A stretch of 32,592 bases of DNA from Staphylococcus pasteuri (lineage in GTDB: Bacteria > Bacillota > Bacilli > Staphylococcales > Staphylococcaceae), in the NCBI RefSeq assembly GCF_003970495.1, contig NZ_RXWW01000057.1:1-32592 (forward strand), given 5' to 3'. Position 1 is the first letter of the stretch; the number at the start of each line of letters is the position of its first letter. Both the position numbers and the translations under genes were made by a program. Below the pieces are notes generated by a model. It was not told the DNA's origin. It saw only the letters and a program-made list of their open reading frames with translations, and made no database searches. Below, piece after piece: positions 1 through 7,953 of the stretch.

Positions 1-87
1 AAATTAATTGTTGTAACTTTCGTTACATTATTGGAATTAACGTTGACATATTGTCATTCAGTTTTCAATGTTCATTTTGTCGCAATC
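1..87 (-). other. 5' leader of a probable rRNA operon (16S gene outside window)
   Basis: Read on the minus strand, this AT-rich stretch follows two strong tandem sigma-A promoters and contains no open reading frame. It includes the phrase CATTGAAAACTGAATGAC, which I recall from staphylococcal rRNA operon leaders and spacers. The 16S gene would begin to the left of position 1. The rRNA assignment is inference from the tandem promoter layout and remembered sequence; the 16S itself is not visible. Confidence 0.6.
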
Positions 88-93
88 TCTTAC

Positions 94-122
94 ATTGTAT
101 TACTTTCAAAATCGAAAGTCAA
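94..122 (-). promoter_or_regulatory. Sigma-A promoter P2 of the probable rRNA operon
   Basis: On the minus strand the -35 is TTGACT (117-122) and the -10 is TACAAT (94-99) with exactly 17 bases between. It lies about 150 bases downstream of a second equally good promoter, an arrangement typical of rRNA P1/P2 pairs in Firmicutes. Transcription would run left, out of the window. Confidence 0.7.
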
Positions 123-242
123 CATTTAATTAAGATTACTTTTATAAGTTTAATTGATTTAATTCATCTTCGCAATAGTAAGTTTTACACTTTTTTAACG
201 AAGTTTTAATAAACTTAACTTGCCGTTTTTGACGACTTTTAT

Positions 243-271
243 ATAATATCAACTTTAAGATTTAAAGTCAA
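243..271 (-). promoter_or_regulatory. Sigma-A promoter P1 of the probable rRNA operon
   Basis: On the minus strand the -35 is TTGACT (266-271) and the -10 is TATTAT (243-248), 17 bases apart. The bases just upstream (272-295) are almost pure A/T, as in UP elements of rRNA promoters. It follows the mrp terminator, so it starts a new leftward transcript. Positions 272-340 hold nothing else I recognise. Confidence 0.7.
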
Positions 272-364
272 TAATTAATTTAAATCTTTTTGAATTGCTA
301 TATGTGAATTAATAACTCACAAGAAATTATTCTAACAGGATTTTTCTAAAATGCAATAGAAAAA

Positions 365-394
365 GCGCATAAAATCTTTATTAATTTTATACGC
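365..394 (-). terminator. Rho-independent terminator after mrp
   Basis: An 11-bp stem with one mismatch (365-375 with 384-394, arms GCGCATAAAAT / ATTTTATACGC) is followed on the minus strand by five U (360-364). It starts 15 bases past the mrp stop codon. The plus-strand side also ends in T5, so it could work both ways. Confidence 0.75.
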
Positions 395-408
395 CTTTTT
401 ACAATTGA

Positions 409-1473
409 TTATTTTTGTGTAGTTGCTATTACTTTTTGTGCTATAGTTTGGTAAATTTTACCTAAACGATCTTCAGGTTGATAAATAGATGGAGAAAAGT
501 CATTTGGATTCCAGGTTGGCTGTTCTAAAGGTAACTCTCCGAACAATTGTGTATTTAGCTCATCAGCTAATTTAGTACCTCCGCCTTTACCAAATACGTA
601 TTCTCTGTTACCTGTTTCTTTACTTTCGAAGTAACTCATATTTTCAATTACACCTAAAATTGAGTGATCAGTGTGTTTAGCCATAGCACCTGCTCTTGCG
701 GCTACGAATGCTGCTGTTGGGTGTGGAGTTGTTACTATTATTTCTTTACTTGACGGTAACATCGAATGAACATCTAACGCTACATCTCCTGTACCAGGTG
801 GTAAATCAAGTATTAAATAATCTAAATCTCCCCATCTTACTTCAGTGAAAAAGTTAGTAAGCATTTTACCAAGCATAGGTCCTCTCCAAATAACTGGAGC
901 ATTTTCTTCAACAAAGAATGCCATTGATATAACTTTAACGCCATATCTTTCTACAGGAATCACTTCTTTACCTTCTATACCTGGTTTTTCATCAATACCC
1001 ATCATATCTGGAACACTAAATCCATAAATGTCAGCATCTACTAAACCTACTTTTTTACCTTCTCTTGCTAAAGCAACAGCTAAGTTAACGGCAACCGTTG
1101 ATTTACCAACGCCGCCCTTACCAGAAGCAATTGCAATAAATTCTACTGGGTTATTTTTAGATAATAGTCCTTCTATTGTTTTAGGTTTCTCTGTGCCTTT
1201 GCCTCTATATTGTTCTACTGTATCAGCAGGTAATTCTTCAAATCTAATTCCAACAGTTTTAGCGCCGTTTTCTTTTAATACTTTAACTATTGCCATTTGA
1301 AGGTCTAATTGAGGTTGACCTCCTAATTGAGCCATAGCAATTTTGACACTTACATGTTCAATTTCTTCTTTAATAGAAACATCTACTATACCGTCTGTTT
1401 CTTTTAAAGGTACATCAATAATTGGATCTTTTAACTCTCCAACTAATTCTTTGACTTGATTTACCGTTAACAA
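409..1473 (-). CDS. mrp: Mrp/ApbC/SalA-family P-loop ATPase lacking cysteines
   Basis: This 354-residue protein has an N-terminal MIP18/DUF59-like domain (about 5-80) and a C-terminal Mrp/NBP35 ATPase domain with the deviant Walker A GKGGVGKS at 118-125 and the Mrp signature around LDLPPGTGDVALD. Family members such as ApbC carry and deliver Fe-S clusters, usually through a C-terminal CxxC. Here the segment after ENMSYF has no cysteine, and the whole protein contains none, so classical cluster ligation is not possible; the Bacillus subtilis regulator SalA is the closest functional analogy I can suggest. Translation starts at a TTG at 1473, seven bases after a GGGGG Shine-Dalgarno. It is monocistronic: terminators lie on both sides. 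The role (Fe-S delivery or ATP-dependent regulation) is unresolved. Confidence 0.9.
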   Translation of the reverse strand: MLTVNQVKELVGELKDPIIDVPLKETDGIVDVSIKEEIEHVSVKIAMAQLGGQPQLDLQMAIVKVLKENGAKTVGIRFEELPADTVEQYRGKGTEKPKTIEGLLSKNNPVEFIAIASGKGGVGKSTVAVNLAVALAREGKKVGLVDADIYGFSVPDMMGIDEKPGIEGKEVIPVERYGVKVISMAFFVEENAPVIWRGPMLGKMLTNFFTEVRWGDLDYLILDLPPGTGDVALDVHSMLPSSKEIIVTTPHPTAAFVAARAGAMAKHTDHSILGVIENMSYFESKETGNREYVFGKGGGTKLADELNTQLFGELPLEQPTWNPNDFSPSIYQPEDRLGKIYQTIAQKVIATTQK

Positions 1474-1571
1474 AGTAAATCCCCCTTATTTATATTGTCT
1501 TAACTAAATAAACATATTTTGTCATTACCTAGTCTATCTTTTTTAGTATAAGACTTTTTTAAAAATAAAAA

Positions 1572-1604
1572 AAGAAGTTAGCTTAATTTAATAACTAACT
1601 TCTT
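1572..1604 (-). terminator. Terminator after the DHA2 MFS gene
   Basis: A perfect 10-bp stem AAGAAGTTAG / CTAACTTCTT (1572-1581 with 1595-1604) is followed on the minus strand by a U-rich run (1562-1571). It lies 17 bases past the stop codon at 1621 and separates the MFS gene from mrp. Confidence 0.8.
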
Positions 1605-1620
1605 AATAAAACTAATCCTA

Positions 1621-3063
1621 TTAAATATCTCTAATATTTTTTGACTTATTTTTTGATTCTTTAATGAATAAAGCAAAACAAAATGCAATAACTACAAAGA
1701 CTGTAACAAGTGCAAATGACACATCTACACCAGCAGCAACAGTTTGACGTTGTATCATTTCTTTACTACCTGATGTAGCAATTGTTGATCCTAGCCATTT
1801 TGAACCCATGCTCATAAAGGTTACCATTAAAGCCGTACCTAAAGAACCTGCCATAACTCGTCCAAAGTTCATGATAGCTGTACCATGTGAAATGTCGCTG
1901 TTTTTTAACGCATTTATACCAGCAGTATTAATAGGCATCATAAGTAATGAAACTGCAAACATTCTAATAGCATAAATCACAATCAAATACGTATATGATG
2001 TGTCCGCTTTTAGGAAGCATAATAAGAATGTACATATAGTTAATATTATAAATCCTGTAATAATTAATGGTCTTGGTCCATATTTATCATAAAAACTACC
2101 AGTAAAAACAGACATTAACCCATTAATAATTGCACCAGGCATAATCACTAATCCTGATAATAATGCAGATAATGCTAATGCGTTTTGTACATATAATGGA
2201 ATAAGTAATGCTGGGCCAACCATGGACATCATCACAATCATTGAAGTAATTGTACTAAAACAAAATACTTTGTTACTAAATACTTTCAAATTTAATAATG
2301 GATTAGATATAGATAATTGTCTCCTAACAAATACTAATATAATTAAAACACTAATGATTAATGTACAAATAATAACCGGGCTACTAAAGCCTAAACTACC
2401 TGCACTACTAAATGCATATAACATCATACCGAATCCTAATGTTGAATATACAATTGAGCGTTTATCAAGTTTCGTTTTCTTAGTATCGTTATAGCTTGAG
2501 ATAAAAATAAAACCAAAGATAAGTGCAACTAAAGCAATACCTACAATAATAATGAATGGTACTCTCCAACTCACATGATCAATAATCAAACCTGTAAATG
2601 TAGGTCCAATCGCTGGCGCAAACTGAATAACTAATCCAGCAAGCCCCATTGCAAATCCACGTCTTTCTCTTGAGAATAACGTAAATAATGTAAATTGCAT
2701 TAATGGCATTAACACGCCAGCACCTATAGCTTGAATTACTCTTGCAGTCATTAAAACCCCAAAGTTAGGTGCTATAGCAGCTACTATTGAACCAATCAAG
2801 AAAGTTCCCATTGCTGACAAATATAATGGTCTCGTTTTGATTCGATCCATTAAATATGCAGTTAAAGGAATCATGACCCCATTAACTAGCATAAAACCAG
2901 TAATCAACCATTGTGATGTATTCTCATCAACTTTTAACCCTCTCATAATATGGGGTAATGCTGTATTAAGTAATGTTTGGTTAAGGATTGCCACAAAAGC
3001 ACTAATCAGCATTACAGAAACAATTAAATTCCTACGTCTTTTACTAATTTCTATATTGCTCAC
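1621..3063 (-). CDS. DHA2-family MFS drug exporter (14 TM, LmrB/EmrB type)
   Basis: The product is about 480 residues and strongly hydrophobic, with the DHA2 layout of 14 membrane helices. Visible motifs are NQTLLNTALP in helix 1, MDRIKTRP (motif A, loop 2-3), the antiporter motif C region APAIGPTFTG, and WRVPF after it. The family exports lipophilic drugs or other toxic compounds in exchange for protons. Two starts are possible: an ATG at 3069, only three bases after AGGAG, and a GTG at 3063, nine bases after it; I chose the GTG on spacing. It is the first of three neighbouring efflux-type genes, each apparently its own transcript. The substrate cannot be read from the sequence. Confidence 0.88.
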   Translation of the reverse strand: MSNIEISKRRRNLIVSVMLISAFVAILNQTLLNTALPHIMRGLKVDENTSQWLITGFMLVNGVMIPLTAYLMDRIKTRPLYLSAMGTFLIGSIVAAIAPNFGVLMTARVIQAIGAGVLMPLMQFTLFTLFSRERRGFAMGLAGLVIQFAPAIGPTFTGLIIDHVSWRVPFIIIVGIALVALIFGFIFISSYNDTKKTKLDKRSIVYSTLGFGMMLYAFSSAGSLGFSSPVIICTLIISVLIILVFVRRQLSISNPLLNLKVFSNKVFCFSTITSMIVMMSMVGPALLIPLYVQNALALSALLSGLVIMPGAIINGLMSVFTGSFYDKYGPRPLIITGFIILTICTFLLCFLKADTSYTYLIVIYAIRMFAVSLLMMPINTAGINALKNSDISHGTAIMNFGRVMAGSLGTALMVTFMSMGSKWLGSTIATSGSKEMIQRQTVAAGVDVSFALVTVFVVIAFCFALFIKESKNKSKNIRDI

Positions 3064-3138
3064 GTACATAATCTCCTTTATTCAGTAATAGTATACAATT
3101 CAACCAAACTTTAAATAATTATTCAAATATACTGCTTA

Positions 3139-3606
3139 CTATTTTTTATTATTTAGATTAGTACTATCAGGATAAAATATTTCCTTACATATATATAAGA
3201 AGCCTATTATAATCATAATTACCCAAAATTTAATATCAATATAAGTGTAATGCACGTGAATAATGAAATAAAACAATACTGTAGTAACTGAGTAAGCAAT
3301 TAAATGATATGTTATTCCTTGAAAATACAGATTTTGTGGGAGACGTTTTCTAAAATAGTCCATTAGATGTTCGACTGCAAATAGCGTGAAATATCCTAAT
3401 ACGATATAACTACCATAATAAAAAATATTGTCATAAAAGCTTTTATTATATCCAAAGTAGCCTAACTTGAAATATATGAGTAACCTACTTAACCCATATA
3501 ACCCAAATCCTAAAAACATTAAAAATATCGTTCCAGAAATTATAAAAATAGTTAGAACAATAAGTGTAGATATTAAATTATAAAATTTATCTTTAAAAAA
3601 CTTCAT
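3139..3606 (-). CDS. sepA: SepA-type small multidrug efflux protein
   Basis: A 155-residue basic membrane protein with four predicted helices (about 12-40, 62-85, 98-118, 126-144). Its sequence closely matches what I remember of staphylococcal SepA (157 residues), including [10 protein letters not shown], the YDN..YYGSYI segment and [12 protein letters not shown]. SepA has been reported in S. aureus as a chromosomal efflux protein for acriflavine and similar compounds; it resembles SMR proteins in size but not clearly in sequence. The ATG at 3606 follows a GGGGG Shine-Dalgarno by about eight bases. As in S. aureus, it sits directly beside sdrM. I see no convincing terminator between its stop codon and the next gene, so read-through into the MFS gene at 3063 is possible. 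Confidence 0.85.
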   Translation of the reverse strand: MKFFKDKFYNLISTLIVLTIFIISGTIFLMFLGFGLYGLSRLLIYFKLGYFGYNKSFYDNIFYYGSYIVLGYFTLFAVEHLMDYFRKRLPQNLYFQGITYHLIAYSVTTVLFYFIIHVHYTYIDIKFWVIMIIIGFLYICKEIFYPDSTNLNNKK

Positions 3607-3762
3607 TACACTTATCCCCCTAATTTATTCAATACAAATGTATTTTACCACTAATTAATGACCTTATAAAATTATAAAAAATGAGAAGCTAACATGAAGT
3701 AAATATAAAGTATCACAAAATCATGAATTAGTCTTACCGTCGTTTAATACAAATATATGTTT

Positions 3763-3796
3763 AGAGCCTAAGGCACTTAAATATGCCCTAGGCTCT
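3763..3796 (-). terminator. Hairpin terminator after sdrM
   Basis: A 12-bp stem with one mismatch (3763-3774 with 3785-3796, core GAGCCTA / TAGGCTC) begins 9 bases past the sdrM stop. The minus-strand U tract after it is weak (AAACAUAUAUUU) while the plus-strand side has TTTT, so efficiency leftward is uncertain. Positions 3607-3762 contain no other feature that I can identify except presumably the sepA promoter. Confidence 0.6.
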
Positions 3797-3804
3797 TTTA
3801 TAGT

Positions 3805-5136
3805 TTAATTGCTTTGTTTTTTATATATTAATGCGCAGCTAATAATTAAAATTATTTCTACAGCAATTACAAAACTTAATATATTTTGTAGATCTGACCC
3901 AAACCAACCTGCTTTTATTGCATATAAATAGCCCATTAAAGTTGAACCTATTGATGAACCTAAATTTTTAGTTAGAGAGTAAAATGACATCATTTTCTTC
4001 ATTTGATTTGGAGTCGTTTCTTCCTGAACTATAACACTGTCTTTTGTGTAAATATAACCAAAACCTACACCAGCTAAAATAACACTAAGTGCAATGAGTA
4101 ATGGTAATTTTAAACCGAATAATATGATAATACTTGATACAATAATTAAAGTAAAAGCCGATAAATATAGAGTCTTTCTTGTTAAGCTTTCTTCGACTTT
4201 ACCCAAATAAAAATTAAATATTGTCCAAGCTACTGAAAGCGGGAATATAACTAGGCCACTTTGTAATGGGCTGATACCTACTTTTTCTTGTAGATAAACC
4301 GGTATATAAATATTGAATCCCATAAGACATAACGCAGTTAATAAATCCGTAATAAAGACTAAAGATATTGATTTATTAAACTCGATTACTGGTAAAAATG
4401 GGTGATCACTTTTCTTTTCAACTTTATATAATAAAACAGCTACACACACTGCTAAAATCAAACTGACTATATTTAAAATGAACATCGTTTGATTTAATAA
4501 ACCGTACATTAATAAACCAATAAAAATATAAAATAATGTTAAACCTTTAGCATCAAAATTAATATTTTTATTAACCTCTTCCTCTTTAAAGTTAAAGGTA
4601 AAAATAATTAATATAATCGCAATGATAGCTATAGGTAAGTTAATAAAAAATAACCAGTGCCATGTGGCAACTTCTAATATACCTCCACCAACGAGTGGCC
4701 CTACTATACTAGAAATTCCCCAAACACTACCAACAATACCCATTACTTTATATCTTAAAGGAATTTCAAAAGCTAATTTAGGTACAATTTGTGATAGAGA
4801 CATAATCACTCCAGCGCCAAAGCCTTGTATAATTCTTGAAATAATTAATAATGTAAACGTATCGCTTAAACCAGACATCAAACTCCCAATACCAAATAAA
4901 ATCACACCGCATATCGCAACAAACATGATTTTAAAACGTGATATAAATTCACCAACTATTGGGTTAGCAATGACTAACGCAATAAAGTAAACAGTAACTA
5001 CTAACGAAATATGTTTACCTGCATTTAAATCACGATTAATACTAGGAAGTTCTAGAGATATAATAGAGGTTTCAATTGCAGCCATGAACATAATCATAAT
5101 TAATGCAATGACTGTAACAATAGATCTTAATTTCAT
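3805..5136 (-). CDS. sdrM: SdrM-type MFS multidrug exporter
   Basis: A 443-residue MFS protein of the DHA2 group. Helix 1 carries ETSIISLELPSI, the variant of the DxTIVNxALP motif with Glu for Asp; motif C appears as GISSIVGPLVGG near 140-151, followed by WHWLFFINLP. Length, position beside sepA and upstream partner hlyIII all fit S. aureus SdrM, which has been linked to norfloxacin, acriflavine and ethidium efflux. The ATG at 5136 follows GGGAG by eight bases, and a sigma-A-like promoter lies 40-65 bases upstream. It ends at a hairpin, so it is probably transcribed alone. The symbol rests on synteny and length as well as sequence; drug specificity in this species is inference. Confidence 0.78.
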   Translation of the reverse strand: MKLRSIVTVIALIMIMFMAAIETSIISLELPSINRDLNAGKHISLVVTVYFIALVIANPIVGEFISRFKIMFVAICGVILFGIGSLMSGLSDTFTLLIISRIIQGFGAGVIMSLSQIVPKLAFEIPLRYKVMGIVGSVWGISSIVGPLVGGGILEVATWHWLFFINLPIAIIAIILIIFTFNFKEEEVNKNINFDAKGLTLFYIFIGLLMYGLLNQTMFILNIVSLILAVCVAVLLYKVEKKSDHPFLPVIEFNKSISLVFITDLLTALCLMGFNIYIPVYLQEKVGISPLQSGLVIFPLSVAWTIFNFYLGKVEESLTRKTLYLSAFTLIIVSSIIILFGLKLPLLIALSVILAGVGFGYIYTKDSVIVQEETTPNQMKKMMSFYSLTKNLGSSIGSTLMGYLYAIKAGWFGSDLQNILSFVIAVEIILIISCALIYKKQSN

Positions 5137-5172
5137 TATTTTACTCCCTTTCGTTTTCTTTCAACTCAAACA

Positions 5173-5201
5173 ATAATATAGACTTTATGTTGATAAAACA
5201 A
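5173..5201 (-). promoter_or_regulatory. Sigma-A promoter for sdrM
   Basis: On the minus strand -35 TTGTTT (5196-5201) and -10 TATTAT (5173-5178) are 17 bases apart, about 37 bases upstream of the sdrM ATG. No repressor palindrome is evident around it. Confidence 0.55.
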
Positions 5202-5230
5202 TCGTATATTAGTATGAATTTTTGAAAATA

Positions 5231-5259
5231 AAAATGACGAGGCCAATCCCCGTCATTTT
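5231..5259 (-). terminator. Terminator after the hemolysin III gene
   Basis: A 12-bp stem with one A-C mismatch (5231-5242 with 5248-5259, core ATGACG / CGTCAT) is followed by a U-rich run on the minus strand and starts 11 bases after the stop codon at 5270. The T5 on the plus-strand side could make it bidirectional. Confidence 0.8.
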
Positions 5260-5269
5260 TGTCATACTT

Positions 5270-5956
5270 TTATTTCATAAAAAATAGAATGCCAATCAAA
5301 TGGAAAAAAGAAGCTACCACTATAAATATGTGCCAAATCATATGGAAGTATGGACGGTTTTTCTGAGCATAAAACCAAGCTCCAATAGTATATGAAAGGC
5401 CACCTAAAACAATAAATAAAATAAATAACCATGATGTTCTTAATATGATGATAGGTGCAAAGATTACACCTACCCACCCCATTACTAAATATACAATTAA
5501 ACTCAGTTTGTGATTAACATGAGTAGCCAGTGATTTATATAAAATCCCCCATACTGTAGTACCCCATAATAGTAAAAACACTAACCAACCGAGCCAACCA
5601 CCAATCACATTTAATAATATAGGTGTATAAGTTCCTGAAATTGCTATATAAATCATACTATGATCAATAATTCTCAACACATATTTTTGCAATGTGTGAT
5701 TAGCCATAGCATGATATATAGTTGAAGATATAAACATTAAAAATATACTAATTACAAATATAGATATACTTGTTGATAAAAGCGCGCCACCCTTATTATA
5801 ACTATGAACAGCAGCATAAGGTAATATTATCATTGTAATCAGTGAGGCAACACCGTGAGATATAGAATTACCTATTTCTTCACCGAATGACAGTGGCATG
5901 ATGTCTCTAAATGAACTTTTATTAGTGTTATTTTGATGTGTTTCTGAATTTGCCAT
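5270..5956 (-). CDS. Hemolysin III / PAQR-family membrane protein
   Basis: The product is 228 residues with seven predicted membrane helices and the HlyIII/PAQR pattern: EEIGNSISHG (26-35), SSTIYHA (77-83), DHSMIY (98-103), GTYTP (108-112) and C-terminal His205, His209 and His219. In PAQR proteins the equivalents of His82 and the late histidines bind a metal ion, suggesting a membrane hydrolase; the bacterial proteins were named for haemolysis seen with Bacillus cereus HlyIII, but a cytolytic role is doubtful. An upstream in-frame GTG at 5968 is part of the AAGGTGG Shine-Dalgarno, so the ATG at 5956 is the better start. It begins 18 bases after the uridylyltransferase stop and has no promoter of its own, so the two are probably cotranscribed. 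Confidence 0.88.
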   Translation of the reverse strand: MANSETHQNNTNKSSFRDIMPLSFGEEIGNSISHGVASLITMIILPYAAVHSYNKGGALLSTSISIFVISIFLMFISSTIYHAMANHTLQKYVLRIIDHSMIYIAISGTYTPILLNVIGGWLGWLVFLLLWGTTVWGILYKSLATHVNHKLSLIVYLVMGWVGVIFAPIIILRTSWLFILFIVLGGLSYTIGAWFYAQKNRPYFHMIWHIFIVVASFFHLIGILFFMK

Positions 5957-5974
5957 TTGCTTATCCACCTTAAT

Positions 5975-7162
5975 TTAGATCATGTTCATTCTTTTTAAAT
6001 CAGCAGTAGCTGTTTCTACGCTATCTTTACCTTCTTTGTTTTTTAAAGGTAAAAATTCTTCTTCTCTAGGAACTTGTAGTGTGATAAAACTTGTACCATA
6101 ACGGAATATATCAAAATAAAATAGTTCAAATTTTAAAGTTGGTTGTTCTATTACACCAAAATCTTCATCTAGTTGTTTCAGATTTTTTATAGCTATATGA
6201 TACGGTAATTCTCTATCTACTGCACTCATAATAAATCCTAATTTAAAAGCATGTATTCCGATATTAGCATTTTCAAATTGATTAGCTATATTTGGGTCTA
6301 GTTCAGAGTATTCAAGTACAGTATCTTTACTATCTTTGTTTACAAGTCTTCCTACACTTTCGCCATGTTTAGGTTGAATCGTTTTAGATGTAATATCTTT
6401 ATTGTTAGCAACAGTGAATCCTGCAAACATAGGATCTAATACTTTTACTAACACATTATCAATATTATTTAAGAATACATATTTCACATTATCTTGTTTC
6501 ATCTTGTCAAGATAACCCGCTTTTTTAAGCGATTTAAATATACCACCATTACCATTTGGCGTTTCCATGATATGTCCAGTTTCATTTAATACAAGTTGAC
6601 CCGCTTCACTTAAAGCTACAATATTATCTTGTTTAAAGAAATGAATCTTTTCAGGGTCATATTTAAAATAGTTATGTTGAGCAAAGTAATCTTTAGTAGC
6701 TTCATGATTAATATCACTTGTCATGATGTACCAATCTATCGTATGTCCACTTTGTTCTTTTAAATCAATCAATTGACGTGCCTGTAGTTCAAATAAACTA
6801 ACACCTTCAATTTCAAATGAACCTTTTGGACCAGAATAACCTAATCGAGTTCCTTGACCTCCAGCCATCAATACAACAGCAAACTGCCCATTTCTAATTG
6901 CTTCAATGCCTTGTTCTTTGTATGTATTTATCGTTTTGTTATCCATATTAGACTTTACTGAATACTTAACTTCTGAAACATCCGAAGTATCATCAATTGT
7001 TTGTCTATTAACATATAAGTTGTTATACATTTTTTGAATGTCTTCTAAATCTAGCGTTTCAATTTTCTCTTCAAGTGCTTGTTTTTCATTAGTGCTCATT
7101 AATTTTTCATATTCATATATATGCTGTTGATTAAATTTCTCTAATTTGTTTTTGTCTAACAT
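5975..7162 (-). CDS. UDPGP-family uridylyltransferase (UDP-sugar/UDP-GlcNAc pyrophosphorylase-like)
   Basis: A 395-residue protein of the UDPGP family, which forms UDP-sugars from UTP and sugar-1-phosphate. The nucleotide-binding motif [17 protein letters not shown] (97-113) is intact, and the conserved PNGNGGIF (202-209) and FLNNIDN (230-236) segments that contact the uridine and sugar are present. This family is eukaryote-like and is distinct from bacterial GalU and GlmU; the S. aureus counterpart is annotated only as a probable uridylyltransferase. The sugar is unknown. Start: the ATG at 7162 follows AAGGAG by eight bases; a TTG one codon upstream is also in frame but too close. The hemolysin III gene follows within 20 bases, presumably in one operon. 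Confidence 0.85.
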   Translation of the reverse strand: MLDKNKLEKFNQQHIYEYEKLMSTNEKQALEEKIETLDLEDIQKMYNNLYVNRQTIDDTSDVSEVKYSVKSNMDNKTINTYKEQGIEAIRNGQFAVVLMAGGQGTRLGYSGPKGSFEIEGVSLFELQARQLIDLKEQSGHTIDWYIMTSDINHEATKDYFAQHNYFKYDPEKIHFFKQDNIVALSEAGQLVLNETGHIMETPNGNGGIFKSLKKAGYLDKMKQDNVKYVFLNNIDNVLVKVLDPMFAGFTVANNKDITSKTIQPKHGESVGRLVNKDSKDTVLEYSELDPNIANQFENANIGIHAFKLGFIMSAVDRELPYHIAIKNLKQLDEDFGVIEQPTLKFELFYFDIFRYGTSFITLQVPREEEFLPLKNKEGKDSVETATADLKRMNMI

Positions 7163-7231
7163 CAATTAGTCTCCTTATGTAAAATATAAATTTTCGCTCG
7201 ATAACCTTATCATAAATACACTATACAATTT

Positions 7232-7753
7232 TTAATCATTCGCAAAAAAGTATCTCCAATAATGTATGATATCATTTACTCCAATTTGAAAAAACACATA
7301 AACAGCACCAACTGTTAATGCAGTAGCAAGAGATAAATCTACAAGCCCACCTGTTTTAAAGTTAATCGGCATTTTAATTGTGATTGGTAAAGGATATAAA
7401 AATTTTACTCCTTTAGGTGTAATCATATCTAGTATAACATGTGAAAACAAGCCTATGATAATAGCTACTCCATAATATACTGGCGTATCGATGAGATATA
7501 ATAAAAAACCAATAATACCAATAAATAATAAGGAATGGGTGAATGTTCGATGTCCAAAAATAAGTCGAATGAAAAAACTAAGTAATTTAAATTTCTGTCC
7601 AATTTTACTTTGTGTATGACAAATATCTGGTAACAAACTAGAAATCACTGATAAGACAACCACTGTTACTGATGAAAATAAGTCTGTATGAAAATACTGA
7701 GTTGTTAATGCGCCTACTAATAAACCACACGATGCATGTGTCTTTCCAGTCAT
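7232..7753 (-). CDS. YdjM/DUF457-family membrane-bound metal-dependent hydrolase
   Basis: A 173-residue integral membrane protein with the DUF457 (YdjM/YfhO-like) metal ligand set: His6 in GKTH, Asp43 in LLPDICH, the HRTFTHS motif (His68, His73) and SHVILD (His105, Asp109), followed by a C-terminal ITPKGV..LYPL loop typical of the family. Four or five helices are predicted. These proteins are thought to be membrane phosphohydrolases; the true substrate is not established. The ATG at 7753 follows AAAGGAGAGG by about six bases. A LexA-like box lies some 50 bases upstream. No terminator is visible between it and the uridylyltransferase gene, 69 bases away, so a longer transcript is possible. Confidence 0.85.
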   Translation of the reverse strand: MTGKTHASCGLLVGALTTQYFHTDLFSSVTVVVLSVISSLLPDICHTQSKIGQKFKLLSFFIRLIFGHRTFTHSLLFIGIIGFLLYLIDTPVYYGVAIIIGLFSHVILDMITPKGVKFLYPLPITIKMPINFKTGGLVDLSLATALTVGAVYVFFQIGVNDIIHYWRYFFAND

Positions 7754-7803
7754 AATTACCTCTCCTTTAATAGCAATATTTTATCATATTTAACCATTTT
7801 ATA

Positions 7804-7817
7804 CGAACGTATTTTCG
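7804..7817. promoter_or_regulatory. LexA (SOS) box-like palindrome upstream of the ydjM-like gene
   Basis: CGAACGTATTTTCG matches the Gram-positive LexA operator CGAAC-N4-GTTCG in 9 of 10 defined positions. On the minus strand it abuts a TATAAA (7798-7803) that could be the -10 of the ydjM-like gene, so a bound repressor would block transcription. One half-site mismatch and the lack of a clear -35 keep this tentative. Confidence 0.4.
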
Positions 7818-7887
7818 GTTACTATTCACCAAAACAACATCATTCCAATTAGTATGACTTAATTTATAAAAAGTATCACATTATGTG

Positions 7888-7916
7888 TTGAAAACGTTTC
7901 CAAAATAATATATGAT
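7888..7916 (+). promoter_or_regulatory. Sigma-A promoter of the SunI-like gene
   Basis: -35 TTGAAA (7888-7893) and -10 TATGAT (7911-7916) are separated by 17 bases, 37 bases before the ATG at 7954. The -35 is embedded in a cre-like sequence. Confidence 0.6.
7889..7902. promoter_or_regulatory. Catabolite-responsive element (CcpA site)
   Basis: TGAAAACGTTTCCA agrees with the cre consensus TGWAANCGNTNWCA at all but one defined position. It covers the -35 of the SunI-like gene's promoter, where CcpA binding would repress. Confidence 0.6.
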
Positions 7917-7953
7917 ATATGTACAAAAATAATTAAAGGATGTGTATTGAATC

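Noticed and set aside
5262-5477. 71-residue minus-strand frame overlapping the hemolysin III gene
   Set aside because: It lies wholly in another frame of a well-supported gene and has no ribosome binding site.
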